A DNA stretch of 64,000 bases from Cenococcum geophilum 1.58 (Eukaryota > Ascomycota > Dothideomycetes > Gloniales > Gloniaceae): contig KV748260.1 of the NCBI GenBank assembly GCA_001692895.1, positions 62,001-126,000 of the forward strand, written 5' to 3'. Positions 11,004 through 22,916 of this stretch are shown one piece after another. The position numbers were made by a program, and so were the translations under genes. Position 1 is the first letter of the stretch, and each line of letters starts with the position of its first letter. The notes beneath the pieces were generated by a model that worked only from the letters and a program-made list of their open reading frames with translations, did not search any database and was not told where the DNA came from.

Positions 11004-12155
11004 TCACCGTCTCTTGAAAAGATGTAGCTGATACCGCATGTTTTCTAACTCGATAGGGTATTTTAACCCTTCCGGCAGCCTGAACCAGCGCGATTCATAG
11101 GTTACAGGCTTGTCCCACAGTCCTTCATTCTTGCTTAGGTCGCTAGCATCTTCGGTGGTAGTGTGGAGCAATGTATGATCTAGTAACCATTGCATAGGAT
11201 ATTTTTTCTCCGTTCCATTGAGAGGCACTGTTGAATAACTTCCTGGGCTGTCTACAACTAGGAGGAGCGCCCCAGGCTGTAAGCAGGAGGTGAGACTCAG
11301 CAGAAACTTCTGGGTTTGTGATAAAGATGTCGAGTATAACTCATTTAGCGTAAACATAAGCGTTATGAGATTCGCGTCTGCCAGGAAGGGTGAGAGTTCG
11401 GAGAAGTCGACACTCAGAATATCATGTTGACGGAATGTGATATGAAGGGAGTGAGGGGCTGCTAATGGTGCATTGACTGCTTTGGCTGCGGTCGATGCAT
11501 ATTTTGAGAGCGGCGGTGCAGTTGTGATGCTAGTTTGCAAAGCCTCGACCACGGGTGTCCAGCTGGCTATATCAATGGCGATGACTTCGAACTGCCGTTG
11601 TAGATGCTCTGATATTTCACTGTCAGCCCCTGATTGAGAACCTTCTCCCCCTTCGTCTACTCGGCGCTGAAATAAGCTCAGGAATCCGGCTAGGGCAACG
11701 ATTTCTGCACCCGCTCCTCCACCGAGGCACACAATCTTGCGGTGTAAATCGACTCTTTCCGATTCTTGTTCTTGAGTGGGAGAGATATGGTCTGATAGGT
11801 GATTGAGAATCTCGAGATAACCAAGTGCCCTCGAAGGACTCCACCTTGCCGCGTATGCCTCTAGATAATCATTTCGGCCAAAGGCTTTCAGAAAATCTCG
11901 ATTATAGAGATGCTGTTTGACTTCTTGTAATAACGGAGTAAAATTTAAGCTAAGCCTTTCAGCGAAAGATGTCTTGAAAATATTTAGAAGCAATTGATTG
12001 AGTTCCAGAGGAATGACCGTAGAAGAAGCGAATGTTTCAACTATTCCATCTTGATTGTTCGAAGGCTCTTTAGCCGAGTATCCCTCAGACCGTTTGATAT
12101 TCCTTTTGCTATTTGGTGCACTCTTCGGTCTTGTAGATGCTTTGGGTGGGACCAT
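11004..12155 (-). CDS. 25S rRNA (uridine-N3) methyltransferase, Bmt6-like
   Basis: Intronless gene for 383 residues. The N-terminus is basic and probably nucleolar (MVPPKASTRPKSAPNSKR). A Rossmann SAM-binding motif follows at about residues 140-158 (IVCLGGGAGAEIVALAGF). The post-motif acidic residue lies in FEVIAIDIASW, and LITLMFTLNELYST sits where a catalytic motif IV is expected. The architecture matches the fungal Bmt6/DUF3115 family, which in yeast methylates N3 of a single uridine in 25S rRNA. The family assignment is by recognition, and the exact target uridine is inferred. It shares a 200-bp divergent promoter with the next gene. Confidence 0.82.
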   Translation of the reverse strand: MVPPKASTRPKSAPNSKRNIKRSEGYSAKEPSNNQDGIVETFASSTVIPLELNQLLLNIFKTSFAERLSLNFTPLLQEVKQHLYNRDFLKAFGRNDYLEAYAARWSPSRALGYLEILNHLSDHISPTQEQESERVDLHRKIVCLGGGAGAEIVALAGFLSLFQRRVDEGGEGSQSGADSEISEHLQRQFEVIAIDIASWTPVVEALQTSITTAPPLSKYASTAAKAVNAPLAAPHSLHITFRQHDILSVDFSELSPFLADANLITLMFTLNELYSTSLSQTQKFLLSLTSCLQPGALLLVVDSPGSYSTVPLNGTEKKYPMQWLLDHTLLHTTTEDASDLSKNEGLWDKPVTYESRWFRLPEGLKYPIELENMRYQLHLFKRR

Positions 12156-12355
12156 AGTGGATATTCAATGACTGGAACCAGTTTATAAAACCGTGAAAAG
12201 GTAGTTGTTTTTCGGACCTTATCGATAAAAGTCGCACACAAGCTTCGGCCAAGCGGCTTGAGAAATTACTTGTGTTTCTCAATGTTTCACTTTAGTTGTT
12301 ATTACTACTTCACAAGCGCTGTTGGAATTTGAAGCAACAGCTCTTTAGTTACAGC
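12156..12355. promoter_or_regulatory. Divergent (bidirectional) promoter
   Basis: Only 200 bp separate the start codons of the minus-strand rRNA methyltransferase (12155) and the plus-strand AhpD/CMD-like gene (12356), so both promoters and leaders must lie here. No obvious TATA pair is visible. Confidence 0.6.
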
Positions 12356-13153
12356 ATGCGTCTACCATACGTTCCAAACCCCCCTCAATTTGAGAACGCG
12401 GATGATCAGGCTATTGTTGAACGCGTCCAACAACGAAGAGGTGAGGCAGGCTTGTTGGAACTTGATCTCTCACTGCTTCATTCCCCGCCTGTTGCAGATG
12501 GTTGGTGAGCTTTGCCTATACCCCAACATCTGTATAACAGCGTTCCTGTCTCCATTTCCCTCGTACATGGTTGCTCAACCTGGTCTGATACGTTTGGTCT
12601 TCATAGGAACTCTTTCCTCGGCTCTATTCGCACGCAGACTACCCTCTCTACGTCCATTCGTGAAACAGCTATTTGCCGTGTCGCCATTCTAAACAACGCA
12701 TGGTTCGAATGGGAACACCACGCTCCCATTCTACGCGCATGCCCCAATATTAAGGAGGAACACATCTGGCATATCCTACAAGCTCCGCAGCCAAAACTCC
12801 ATGAGACTGTTAGTGCAAATCCGGCTGTGTCATCGGTGATCACCAAGGCTAGCAGTCTTGAAAAATGGACCGAGGCGTGCCATGAAGCGGATTATGCGGA
12901 TGAGAAGCACTTTGCCGTGATAGCTTACACAGACGCGATGACATTGGGGGTGCGAGTTTCCGATGCTGTTTTTGAGCGGCTAAAGCAAAACTTTTCGGAT
13001 AGAGAAGTTGTTGAAATTACTGCGACAATAGCAGCGTATAACTGTGTTAGTCGCTTCTTAGTGGCGTTAGATGTGGGTGAACGCAACGCACAGGAACGAC
13101 CAGCTGTACATGACCAATATTTTCATCGAGCATACCCTGCAGCACACTGCTAG
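12356..13153 (+). CDS. Carboxymuconolactone decarboxylase / AhpD-like family protein
   Basis: Two exons (12356-12504 and 12607-13153) joined across a 102-bp GT-AG intron in phase 2 encode 231 residues. The fold is recognised from the AhpD/CMD-type core: RETAICRVAILNNAWFEWEHHAPI, with the conserved Glu and His, then FAVIAYTDAMT and a C-terminal helix NCVSRFLVALDVGE. The CxxC redox pair of true AhpD is absent, as in many fungal members, so peroxidase activity is not supported. Function is unknown; related fungal proteins are annotated as decarboxylase or peroxidase-like. The tail after LDVGE (about 20 residues) is low in conservation. Confidence 0.85.
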
Positions 13154-13688
13154 GAGTTCGGACGGCACCAGCGCCTAAGGGATATGCTCGAGTGATCTTG
13201 TCTGAATTACCTAGGTAATAATGTCATGCCTGAGCGCTTATGCCTAAATGCCTGCATGCTCAATCACATGACTGCTGATCTTGAGGGCGAAAAGAGACGC
13301 ATTGTCATATTTGCCGTTCTTGAGCCACCCTCACCCTCAAGATCAGTCAATGGGGCCGCGCGTGCATGATAGAAAAAGCCTGCCTTCCCCCTCAATTAAT
13401 GATGGTAGTACCCTCTTCCTCAATCTTCGTCGTAGTGCGCATTATTTGGGGTCCCTGAAACACCCCCACACTTGTGTCAAGATCCTCTTACTCACTACAA
13501 GGAATCGTTTCATATAAATTCTTAATACAGTGTTATTACTCACTAACCATCAAATAAAACTGTTTATTTGGTGGCATTTCATCTTACGGGCTTATTCATA
13601 TATCTATCTTCCTTCTTTTCTCTTTTTACTTATCTAGCAGAATTCTTGTTACGTTCGTCTCGGAACGGCAAGATCACCGCCTAGCAAG
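13154..13688. promoter_or_regulatory. Intergenic and promoter region of the homeodomain gene
   Basis: About 535 bp. The last 130 bp before the ATG at 13689 is pyrimidine-rich (CTTCCTTCTTTTCTCTTTTT), which is typical of a fungal core promoter and leader. I see no gene here. Confidence 0.45.
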
Positions 13689-15819
13689 ATGTCTTTTTCG
13701 GGAGAGTTTTTCCCCAAACGGGAGCCACACAATGGTGACAAGGTTTTTGACTGGCGTAAGAATCGGATTGATTCCGTGCACCAGGAAAGTCTAAAGGTAG
13801 AGGATGGTGTCATAACATCAGAAATTGATTCGTTTCCACACAAAAACCCGAATGGTTCTATGGATGTTCAGGTGAGCTACTCGCTTCCCAGTCTCACAAA
13901 GATACTGAGCCGGTACATTGCAGCCTGGTTTGGAGCCTTTGACTTCGGTATACCACGAGAATATGTGGCATCATAATCTCAATGCGCGTCTTGCACCTAG
14001 TTCATCTGTCGGTCGAGGGGTACGACATGTTCGGGGAAAGCCCATTCTTTCCTTGGAAGAATTACTACCGGATTCGACATACTCAATAGATAGAGCTCCA
14101 AATCACCAGAGGGCTCTTCGATCGAAGTTCTCATTGCGCTCAATCTCCATACTAGAAACGTGGCTACAGGCTAATGAACACAATCCATACCCCTCACGCG
14201 ATGCCAGAAAAGCGCTAGCTAAGTCTTCGGGGCTTAGTGAATACCAAGTTAGTACCTGGTTCACAAACAACAGAAAGCGTCGATTGAATCCCATAGAAGA
14301 CTGGCTTTCCTCTTCCTCTGAGGATGAATCTGTGACTGAAGCCGCGTTACGTTCTGCATCACTGCCTTCGAGCTCTCCAATAACACCAAGCCGACGGTAT
14401 TCGTCATCTCGAGCCAGCTCTCGATCGGTGTCAAGTGCAGGTTCTGCATTCTCCCAATCCGGCTATGCTGTGAGAAAAGTGTTGTCAAGGCGAGGCAGCA
14501 AGAAGTATGTGAAGAATGAGACCTTCACGCCAGAGAGACTTGGAACACTTCTACAAGCCCCCTTAGAGAGCAGACAAGATATCAAGAAATCGTCATTCCA
14601 GTGTACGTTCTGCCTTAAAAAAGTATCGGAGAAAGCATGGAAGAGACATGAGGAAACACAGCACCTTCCCAAAACTAAATGGACCTGTCTAGCTCACGGG
14701 CCTGACGTCCCGCTACCGCACGAAGGCTCCAGGGACAGCAAGTGCGCTTTCTGTCCCCTGCGAAATCCGAGTGATGTCCACCTTCAATCGACTCATCGCC
14801 TTGACGAGTGTCTCAGCAAACCTAGTAAAGATCGAGTATTTTACAGGAAAGATCATCTTGCACAGCATATCAGAAATGTCCATAACGGCCAGTTGGACTC
14901 TTCCACAGCAATGTATTGGAAGTCTGAGACGGATTATGCAAACCATTCGTGGACTTGTGGATTTTGCGGCGAATACCTAGCGAACTGGAACGTCCGTGCT
15001 AGACACATTATCACGCACTTTAAAGATGGGCTTAACATGTCGCAGTGGGATTCTTTTCGTGAATCACCTATAAATGCTGAGAGTGACCTTACTACCACCG
15101 AACATAAGGATATTCCTGAGACATATCATTCTCCTAAGATAACGAGAAGTGGGGAGGTCGACACCCAGGTGAATGATTGCAGTAAGGATGGAGCACAGCA
15201 AGATTTAAGGACTGACTTTAGCCCTGTCTATGCAACAATCGGTATAGATCATGACGCTTTCATGACCGATGGCGCACTCACTTACTCCGCCGTCGAAAGT
15301 GCGGTTTTGCCAGCAAAACCGTACATGTGTACGGACACAAGATGTACAAACGTCAGATTCGACAGCCTTGCGGGATGGAGAGACCACGAGAGAGGCCACG
15401 GACCCGGTCACACAATGTACAAATGTCAACATACTATTCACGACTCGTCCGCCATTTTGAAAACAACCGTATGCGGGGAGTTCTTCGATTCTCTAGTGCT
15501 CTTCATGCACCACTGCCAGCAGCGGCATAACGACTGCCTGACCCAGTACTCGTCTACGTTCTTCGAGTCGCATATCGGCAGCGCCACGCGTGATGATTCG
15601 AGCAAACCCGCACGCTTTTGGTGCGGCTTTTGTGCGAAGATCGTTTGTGATTACAGCCACGGCTCGGCCGTCCAAAAGAAGGTGGACCACATCACAGACC
15701 ATATGATCCGTTCAGCACTGTCTATGGACCTCTGGCTACCCATCACAGCAACAAGATACCTCTCAGCTGGAATGTTTTTAGAATCTGCAGATGCAGATCC
15801 TGCACTGCCAGGGAGTTAA
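13689..15819 (+). CDS. TALE-type homeodomain and C2H2 zinc-finger transcription factor
   Basis: Two exons (13689-13871 and 13924-15819) with a 52-bp intron give about 692 residues. A KN/TALE-class homeodomain at about residues 129-182 contains the recognition helix YQVSTWFTNNRKRR and the atypical loop NPYPSRDARKAL. A Ser-rich, basic linker follows. The C-terminal half carries several C2H2-like fingers: CTFCLKKVSEKAWKRHEETQH, CGFCGEYLANWNVRARHIITH, a CTDTRCTN...WRDHERGH finger, and two looser Cys/His clusters near the end. Homeobox plus C2H2 proteins form a filamentous-fungal group of nuclear regulators; target genes cannot be told from sequence. The start gives an uninterrupted frame into the first exon. 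Confidence 0.85.
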
Positions 15820-16554
15820 CGATGCGTTCTTTCGCTTCTAGGGGATTAGACGAATACCCCTTAGCGTTTGCGGAGGAGCTATCCATAGCTTCATAATATA
15901 GATGGATATTTCACATTTAATTGATCTGGCGCCTTTTGTAATACGGAGGAGCTCCGTATCGGTTATCGCGTCAAAACTACATACTAGACGCTACATAGTA
16001 ATTAAAATGAAGCTCTGGGACTTATCCATAGAGCCGTTGACCTTTCTTCACCTCCGCTTCTGGGTAGGGTCTCTATGCACATAACATACTTTAATGCCTC
16101 CACGACCCACCCACTTGCCGCAGTACAAACCTAAGGATTTGTAATAATATAGTGACTGCTCCTTGGAGCAGCCCTGCCATTCTCAGTCCACAGCATCCTG
16201 ATATAAAAAAAGGCAAAACCAGCTACACCGAAATCGCCAATCCCATGCATCCAAGCCCGAAAAAAGCGTCCTTGATCAGTCCTCCAACACCATGCTCACC
16301 CCTNATGAATAATCCGAAAAAGGCGTAACGTTACAAAAGCAGCCGCGCCCACAGCAGCCACTCCAGAAAAAAAGAGAGTAAATACCACAGCTCGCAGTCA
16401 ACACCACAACCTGCACTTCTATATCCGGTCTAGTCACAACCTCCCAATATGTCAATGTTATACACGTCAATCATCACGCTTCGTAACTCGGCACTAGATT
16501 TCTCTTCTTTCTGAAATGCGAAGAAAAAAAATTACACGCACCACCCCCCCGGTC
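15820..16554. other. Convergent intergenic region, contains one N and a possible decayed small frame
   Basis: About 735 bp between two convergent genes. On the minus strand, 16276-16470 has an open frame interrupted by the N at 16304. A neighbouring frame reads as a hydrophobic Ala/Val-rich segment (SGVAAVGAAAFVTLRLFRIIH) that would join it by a one-base shift in a T-run. It could be a small membrane protein broken by sequence error, but I do not recognise it. Nothing else is supported. Confidence 0.35.
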
Positions 16555-18547
16555 TCACCGCCCGTTCAGCATGCGCCCAAGCGCACCCAGCACGTCGCCC
16601 ACTCCGACCCCCTCCGCCCCCGCCCGCTCTCGCGCGTCTCGGTCCCGCTGCTCTAGCCGCTCCGCCGCCGATCCCAATATGCGATCCGCGACGCGCTCGG
16701 CTGTGAGCCGGTACTGCGATATCTTGTGGACGCCGTCGGCGAGGAGGTCGACAGTCGGTTCGAGGGAGGCTGAGAGGTGGGTGAGGCGCGATTGGAGGGA
16801 TGTCGGGGATGTGAATGTGAATGCGGGGGGTAGAGGTGCGGGGGAGGTTGTTGGTTCGTCGCTGGAGGTGGACGTGGACGTGTCGGGCGGTTGTGGTTGT
16901 AGCGCGGCGAGTATTGCGGTTTGTGAGGGGTCGAGGAGGGAGGTGTCGATTTGTGGTAAAAGTGGCTGTGCTGCGCTGGTTGGTCTCGGAGGGGATTTGG
17001 AAGGGAGGGGTGGTGGAGGCATTGTTTTTGATTTTGAAGACGCTGTGAGAGCTTCCCATGCGGCTTTTTCTTCCTGGAGACTAAGTGATGGTTAGCAAAT
17101 CGCTGGACATGTAGATGCTTTGGAATTTAAATCCCCTTGCACATACCGTTTGATTTCTTGCTCTAATTCCTGCAGCATCGACGCATTCCTCTCATTCTGT
17201 GGATTCGGTTTCTTGATTAATACTGAGGGCGCTGTGTCTTCCTGTTTAAGATGTTAGTTTTCCAATCGCATCAAAATCTCCCTATAGACAAATTGCGAAC
17301 CCTGCTAAACCAATCCGACATCTCCGACCTGCTGGCGAAATCGTCAAGTAATTCCTGCTGTATCGCTCGAGCTGAAACATGGCCGTTAGCCACTTGCTAT
17401 TCTTCATAATTCAGAGTCTTGACAAGAGATCACTTACCAGCCATAATAGCATTTATATCCTTAACATTCCCCGAAGGCTTTTCCGGCAGTGCTCTAGCCC
17501 CGCACCACGTTAAGAGCTGCTTCATTCGCCTGGGTTCCGGTAGAGTCTGTTCAATATGCTTGTAAAAATCCCTGGTCTCGACTTCCGCATGGGGTACCGC
17601 TGTGTCATAAAACCTGTTAGCCTTTTGCTCCTCCGCAACATATTTGGTGTTCTGCTGTTGATAGTAAAATGGAAAACCGCACCATTCGATGCCCCGCTGT
17701 CAATGAGCGAGCTCGCGCGTCTCCCACGCATTCCAGTACTACTCCTTCTATGACCCCGTGCGCTGCCCTTCCGCATTTCCTTGTTCCGCCGGATTATGGG
17801 TGTGTCGGCGAATGGTAGTGCAATCTTTGTAGCGCCGTCGCGTTTCTTCTCAACATGTAGTTCGTTGCCTGGCGTCCGGACGCCGCCTACGAAGTCTACG
17901 CCATCATCCTGGTCACCAGAGACCTTCGGTTCCGCTGCTGCTGGCTTCCTCGTGCGTCTAGGTTTTGGTTCCGGTGCGGGCGTTATCTGCTCTTTATCCT
18001 CGGAGAGTCGGGCTGACCGTCGTCTTCTCACTGGAGCATCGCTTTCCACAGGGGCAGGCGCAGAGACCGAATTCCTCTTCCGCCGCGTCGGTGCTGGCTT
18101 GCTCCGTTCTTGAGTCGGTTCAGCCGCTGGCGGGGCTTTAGGCTGCGTTTTCTTCGACCTAGCCCGCGAGAACTGGAAGCCGTCGTCGTTCTCGTCATAT
18201 GCTGCAAACCGCATCAGCAAATTCCGCCTCGCAAACTACCCATCACCGACTCAGCATCCAGGCGCAAATCGCACTCTCCGCCTCATAACCCCCCACCAAC
18301 ACTTTCAATCACGCAGAATCCACTCACCAGCCTTCGCTTTCTTCACGGCCGCGCCATTCGTCTTCGCCGACGCTGCCGTCTTGCCCGCCTCATTTGTCTC
18401 CGTCCTCGTCCTTTTCGCCGCCACAGCCGGCGCCTCCTCGTCCTCGAAAGCGTGTCGCGCGCTCCTCCTCCGCGTTGGCCGCTGCGTCGATGTCATGCTC
18501 AAAGTCTGAAGCGGGGAGCGCGAGAGTAGCACGGTCATTGATGGCAT
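16555..18547 (-). CDS. Kinetochore protein Mis13/Dsn1 (MIS12 complex subunit)
   Basis: Subunit of the MIND/MIS12 complex that bridges CENP-C chromatin to the Ndc80 complex. Six exons join in phase: 18547-18328, 18201-17683, 17599-17438, 17371-17301, 17241-17147 and 17080-16555. The total is 530 residues. The N-terminal third is basic and disordered with RRRSAR repeats. The conserved Mis13 block is HRRSSTGMRGRRASSLIDSG, then VPHAEVETRDFYKHI, then EPRRMKQLLTWCGARAL, which is diagnostic of the family. A coiled-coil-like region (LQELEQEIKR, LQEEKAAWEAL) and a Pro-rich segment precede the C-terminal helix. The start at 18547 keeps the RSPLQTLSM leader; an internal ATG at 18496 is an alternative. 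Introns are 66-126 bp. Confidence 0.9.
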
Positions 18548-19125
18548 TTATCTCCGCGCGCGTGCAGGCGTGAGTTGTCGGTTCGCCGAACGAAGCAAAA
18601 CGTGCGGCGGGGAACGTCCAATGCGCGGCGAGGACTGCTGAGTTCGCTGCGAGGTTTGTCGTCGTAAGGGTTGGGGCGGTTAACGTGAATATCGTGGCGT
18701 GGGTGGTGCGGTTCGCGAGGGCTTTGGGAAGCTAGGTTGCGGGTTGCTTTGCAGGTGCCCCAAGTCAAAACAATGTGACTAAGCGCAGTGCCAAGCATCA
18801 CCACCTCTGTCACCATGGTAGATCGATTGGACATTTCATTTTCAAAGTTTCCGCAACACGGGTAATCGTGAAGCTAAGTGAAGGAAGCAAAATGTACTAT
18901 TTGTGTATGTAATACATTCCAAAACACCAAGAAGGATGCAGCGATTCGCAAGTTGTCATTCGGTATCTCCAGTTTTTTTGTTACTCTGCTCACAAACTAC
19001 CATTCAAGTCCATGATGGTCGAGAAATCTACCCACCTAACCCTGAGATCTAACCTTCCTATTGCCCATTTTTGTGCTCGGAGCCAGCCGGCTCTCTGTAT
19101 TTATTTGATACCCATAATGCACAGC
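18548..19125. promoter_or_regulatory. Promoter of Dsn1 and 3' flank of phosphatidylserine decarboxylase
   Basis: About 580 bp between two minus-strand genes. It contains the Dsn1 upstream region and the 3' end of the next gene. No gene or repeat is visible. Confidence 0.4.
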
Positions 19126-22100
19126 TTACTGCCCGGCACCAGCCATCGGACCTTGAACCCCAGCAGGAGCCATACTGCCCTCGATACGCCGCTTGGCGTC
19201 CTGCTTTTCTTCCATAGTCGGGTTTTCCTTGCGCATATCGGGAGAGTGAGCTGCGCGGCCGGGACTGTGACCGATGGACATGCCGACGCGGATCTATATA
19301 ATCATTAGAATTGATAATCCAAATTAGATTAATGTCCGGCAAGTACTCACCAAACTCTCCAAGGCAGATTTCGAGTTATCGACCAAATCATCATCAAACT
19401 TCATAACGCCTGGTTCAAAGAGCAGCAGAAGGGTGCTTCCACCTTGGAGAAGTTAGCCCAGCTCCTGAGTTCTATTTAGGCATAAGGATATGAGACAGCA
19501 AGAAACTTACCAAACTTGAAATAGCCTAGTTCCTCCGCCCTCTTCACATGCTCTCCCGCCTTCCTAGTGATAACTGTACTGCCCACCATCATCGCACCTA
19601 CACATATAACAATTACTCTTCCATGGGCCTCCGAGTCAATCGGTACAATGACCCTAACATTCTCGCCATATACATCAAGTGCGGACCGGATGGCCATGGG
19701 GTTGACGGTGTAGTATTCGCCTTCGATTGCCCTGGGCTCTCCCATGATACCATCTACGGGGATGTGGAAACGATGATAATCTTGAGGTGCAAGGCGGAAA
19801 ATACCGAGTGCGCCGTTCGTGAAACGCTTTGCATCCTCAGGGTATGCCTTTCCGAGCAGACGCTCGACTGAGAACTCGCGTCCCTTCACCCAGATGGTCT
19901 GCGCCTCATCCATGCGGTTGAAGACCACTGAACGGCAGTCCGCAGGTGACGTGATCACCCTTGGATCGTCAGGAGCAGAACACGGCCTTGCATCCGGTTT
20001 GAGAGCACGATAGAAGAATTCGTTGAAGTTCTTGAACCGTTCGACGGGAAGCAAAACCTCAGACATGTCAAGCTGGTGGAAATTGATAAAGCCCTCAATC
20101 TCGGCTGCGGAGGCAGGATCGTCGTATTTCTTGCCTTGCTTGAAGCTGAGAGAGCGCAAGAGTTTGCGAACTGCAAAATTCCTCATCAGTACAAAACATA
20201 GAAGAGAGATAGAACAGACATTTCATGGTTTAATCAATATAAGAAATGTACTCACTTCGCTTCTTCTCCATATTGTTGGCCTTTAAGCCCTTGTACAATA
20301 GTCGAATACCCAGACGCACATATACACTCATGCGTTCCTCGTTTATCTGACCAGTGATACGGTCCTGGACTAAGATATTCGCAGAGTTTGCGCCAAGCTT
20401 GTAACCCCCGTAGGAGATCTTTGTAATGACTTTGGAATACCATTTTCGCTGAGCCTGGCTTGAGGTAACGAAACCTGCCATGACAATATTATTCACTTGT
20501 CTCCAATCCTGACTTGCGCAAGTGGCAATATGCGTAATAATATCCGCGTCCGATTTCTTATTGAGTCGAGGCTGGTGGCAGATTGGACATTCGCGGATTT
20601 CAATAACGTGCTCCTCGCCCTTGTCATCAGCCAGGTCATCCTGCTCCATATGTTCTCCCTCTTCTCCCTCTTTGCCTATATACTCTGGTTCCATGGTTGG
20701 AATAGTCGTTGTGTAAGGTTGGCAATTGAGAGGTGTTCCAGATCCAGAAGTTGCAGAAGGGGTGATTGAGCCAGGAGTCTCACCCTGCAAATCACTAGAA
20801 GTGCCGGAGATATTGAGACTGTTGAATTGGTCTTTGATTGAGGAACCCCAGGTTCGCTGTTTGGTTTGCTGCAATTGGTCTTCCAAACAAATAACAGCCT
20901 GGTCAAAGGTCAAGATCCCTTCCCCATTATTTTCAGAGGTGAATCTTTCGAAGAACCCATTGATAGTAGCCTCGTGTAATGTAGAACCTAAAGTATCGAG
21001 CATAGTGGTCAGCTCTACCTTATCAATCAAGCCACTATCATCCGCATCGTACTGCTTGAGCATAGCCCGCCAGAACTGCTGTCGAAGAGCTCTATATGGC
21101 AGATATTTGGCTCGGATGTACAATGTCGGACTGTGTTTGGCCTCCCATCGGTCCTTATTCTTCATCTCCAGGGGGAGAGTCCACGCCTTGAGATCCTGGT
21201 CATCTGAATGCGAATCTACATGAAGCAGAGGAGGGCTACCACTTCTATTGCCCTCGAGACCTGGTGTTGGCGGAACGCTAGTTGGAGCTGGAGGTAATGG
21301 AGCATTTGAATCCTTAAGGTTGATTGAAAGAGAAGCTTGAGATCTCTGCTTCTTTAACGAAGGCTTGGTCAGACGGGTCAGACTGCTTGCAGATGACGAC
21401 CTAGACATAGGAAGGCGGAAACGTGACCTTCGAGCTTCAGTATTAGTCCCAGCAGGGTCCTGTAGCTCTGGCAATTTGTACAATCCGGTCGCAGGGTCAG
21501 CTTCAGGGGCCGCAGAAGTCACTTTCTCTAGGGGGAAATTGACTGTTCCAATATAATCGTTTCCAGAAAACTTGTCTCTGTCTACAACAGTGAAGCTGAG
21601 CGAGTAGTTCGTTTCATGCTTTATGACTTGGAAGACGAGCTTTTCCTCGAAGACCGGATTGAGGTTGTGGTTGATCACCTTTGTCCTGTAAGTCTTCCTT
21701 CCCAGAGATGTGACAACGAACGGATCCATATCGAAAGAAGTCCGCGTCACTGCCATGTATGTTTAGAGATAAATCTTAGGCATACGCAAGATTGTAGACA
21801 TACCATTCCGCTCAGGAGGCAAATCCGTGATCTTCACAATCTCCAAGAATAAGACACCAGCCACCTCCGAGTTGCCAGTGAGCTCATAGCCACGTTGTTT
21901 CGCCTTCTTCCTCAACCTCGCCAGTCTCAGCTTCTTCCTTCTCTTTTCTGCAACCTCTGCCTTCTTAGACTCATCCTGCGCCTCATCCGAGATCTCTTCC
22001 TGGTCCTCATCTTGCTCGTCGTGATCATCTTGCTCTCCACTGTCAGTGCGCAATAGTGCTTCATCGTCCTCATCGTCCGGGCTTGGACTTGTCGCCGCAA

Positions 22101-22916
22101 ACCCCATGAACTTCTGCAAAATCTGCTGCTGCGGGGCCGATGGGTTGGTCGGATCAACCATAGCAAACTGAAGCAGCACCTCGCCCGTAACAACGCTCTT
22201 CTTCTTACCCGTGCGCCTAGACTCCAACGGGTACCATATCGGCTACACAGGGTCAGTTTCCCACATACGATTCACCCCAGAGCTCAGAGCGTGCGGACAG
22301 ACACACCTCTTGGCTAGTCTGGCCATTCCCAAAAATATCTTCCAGCGCGACGTCAAACTCGCCCATGTAGTCCTTTCCAAAGCGGTCTTTGTCCCAGCAA
22401 ACAGCTTCGAGGAGGAGGCTCTGCACGCCCACGATGGGCAGGTCCAACGTCTGGTTCCATTCTGGGTTCAATGTCTTGTTGATCGAGGGCGTTGCTTGTT
22501 TCGCGTCGCCGAGCGTAAGCACGAGGTACTGCCGTCACCGCGCCCATCATTAGCATTCCGCCGCCCATAAACAAATGCAGATATGGAATAAAAGCGTGTG
22601 CAGAGAGCAGAACGTCGCGGAATACACTCACAGGATCGCTCGTCCCGCTCCTATCCTTCGCCGCCAGATTTCGACCCTAGAAGCCCCTCAGCATCAGCTT
22701 AGCTCCTGGCAGCGGGGTACCTAATGGTTGCCCGACCTTGATGACATTAACCTTCAGCACCAGCCCGCAGTTCTTTGCGTCGGCCATAGCTGACTTAGGA
22801 CTGGAGCTCCTGCTGCCCGCGCGACTCGAAGGACTAGAGTTGCTGTTACCGTTGCTGTTTGTATGTTTCAGGCGGTGCGGCAAACTGAGTCTGGAGGAAA
22901 GAGTTGGGCGCGGCAT
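19126..22916 (-). CDS. Phosphatidylserine decarboxylase proenzyme, Psd2 type (C2-C2-EF hand)
   Basis: Converts phosphatidylserine to phosphatidylethanolamine; Psd2-type enzymes act in the endosome, Golgi and vacuole system. Eight exons (22916-22737, 22676-22632, 22528-22307, 22242-21804, 21749-20256, 20170-19511, 19442-19351, 19293-19126) join in phase for 1099 residues. In order there are a first C2 domain (GRNLAAKDRSGTSDPYLVL), an acidic/basic linker, a second C2 domain (TRTSFDMDPFVVTSLGRKTYRTKV), an EF hand (DADDSGLIDKVEL) and the decarboxylase domain. That last domain holds SPADCR, YHRFHIPVDG and the self-cleavage motif FGGSTLLLLFE, whose serine becomes the pyruvoyl group. The GGST codons straddle an intron. 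A short disordered tail ends the protein. All catalytic elements are present. Confidence 0.95.

Noticed and set aside
16532..17095. Long frames on both strands over the Dsn1 C-terminal exon
   Set aside because: Shadow frames produced by GC-rich coding sequence; the Mis13 frame joins correctly to five upstream exons.
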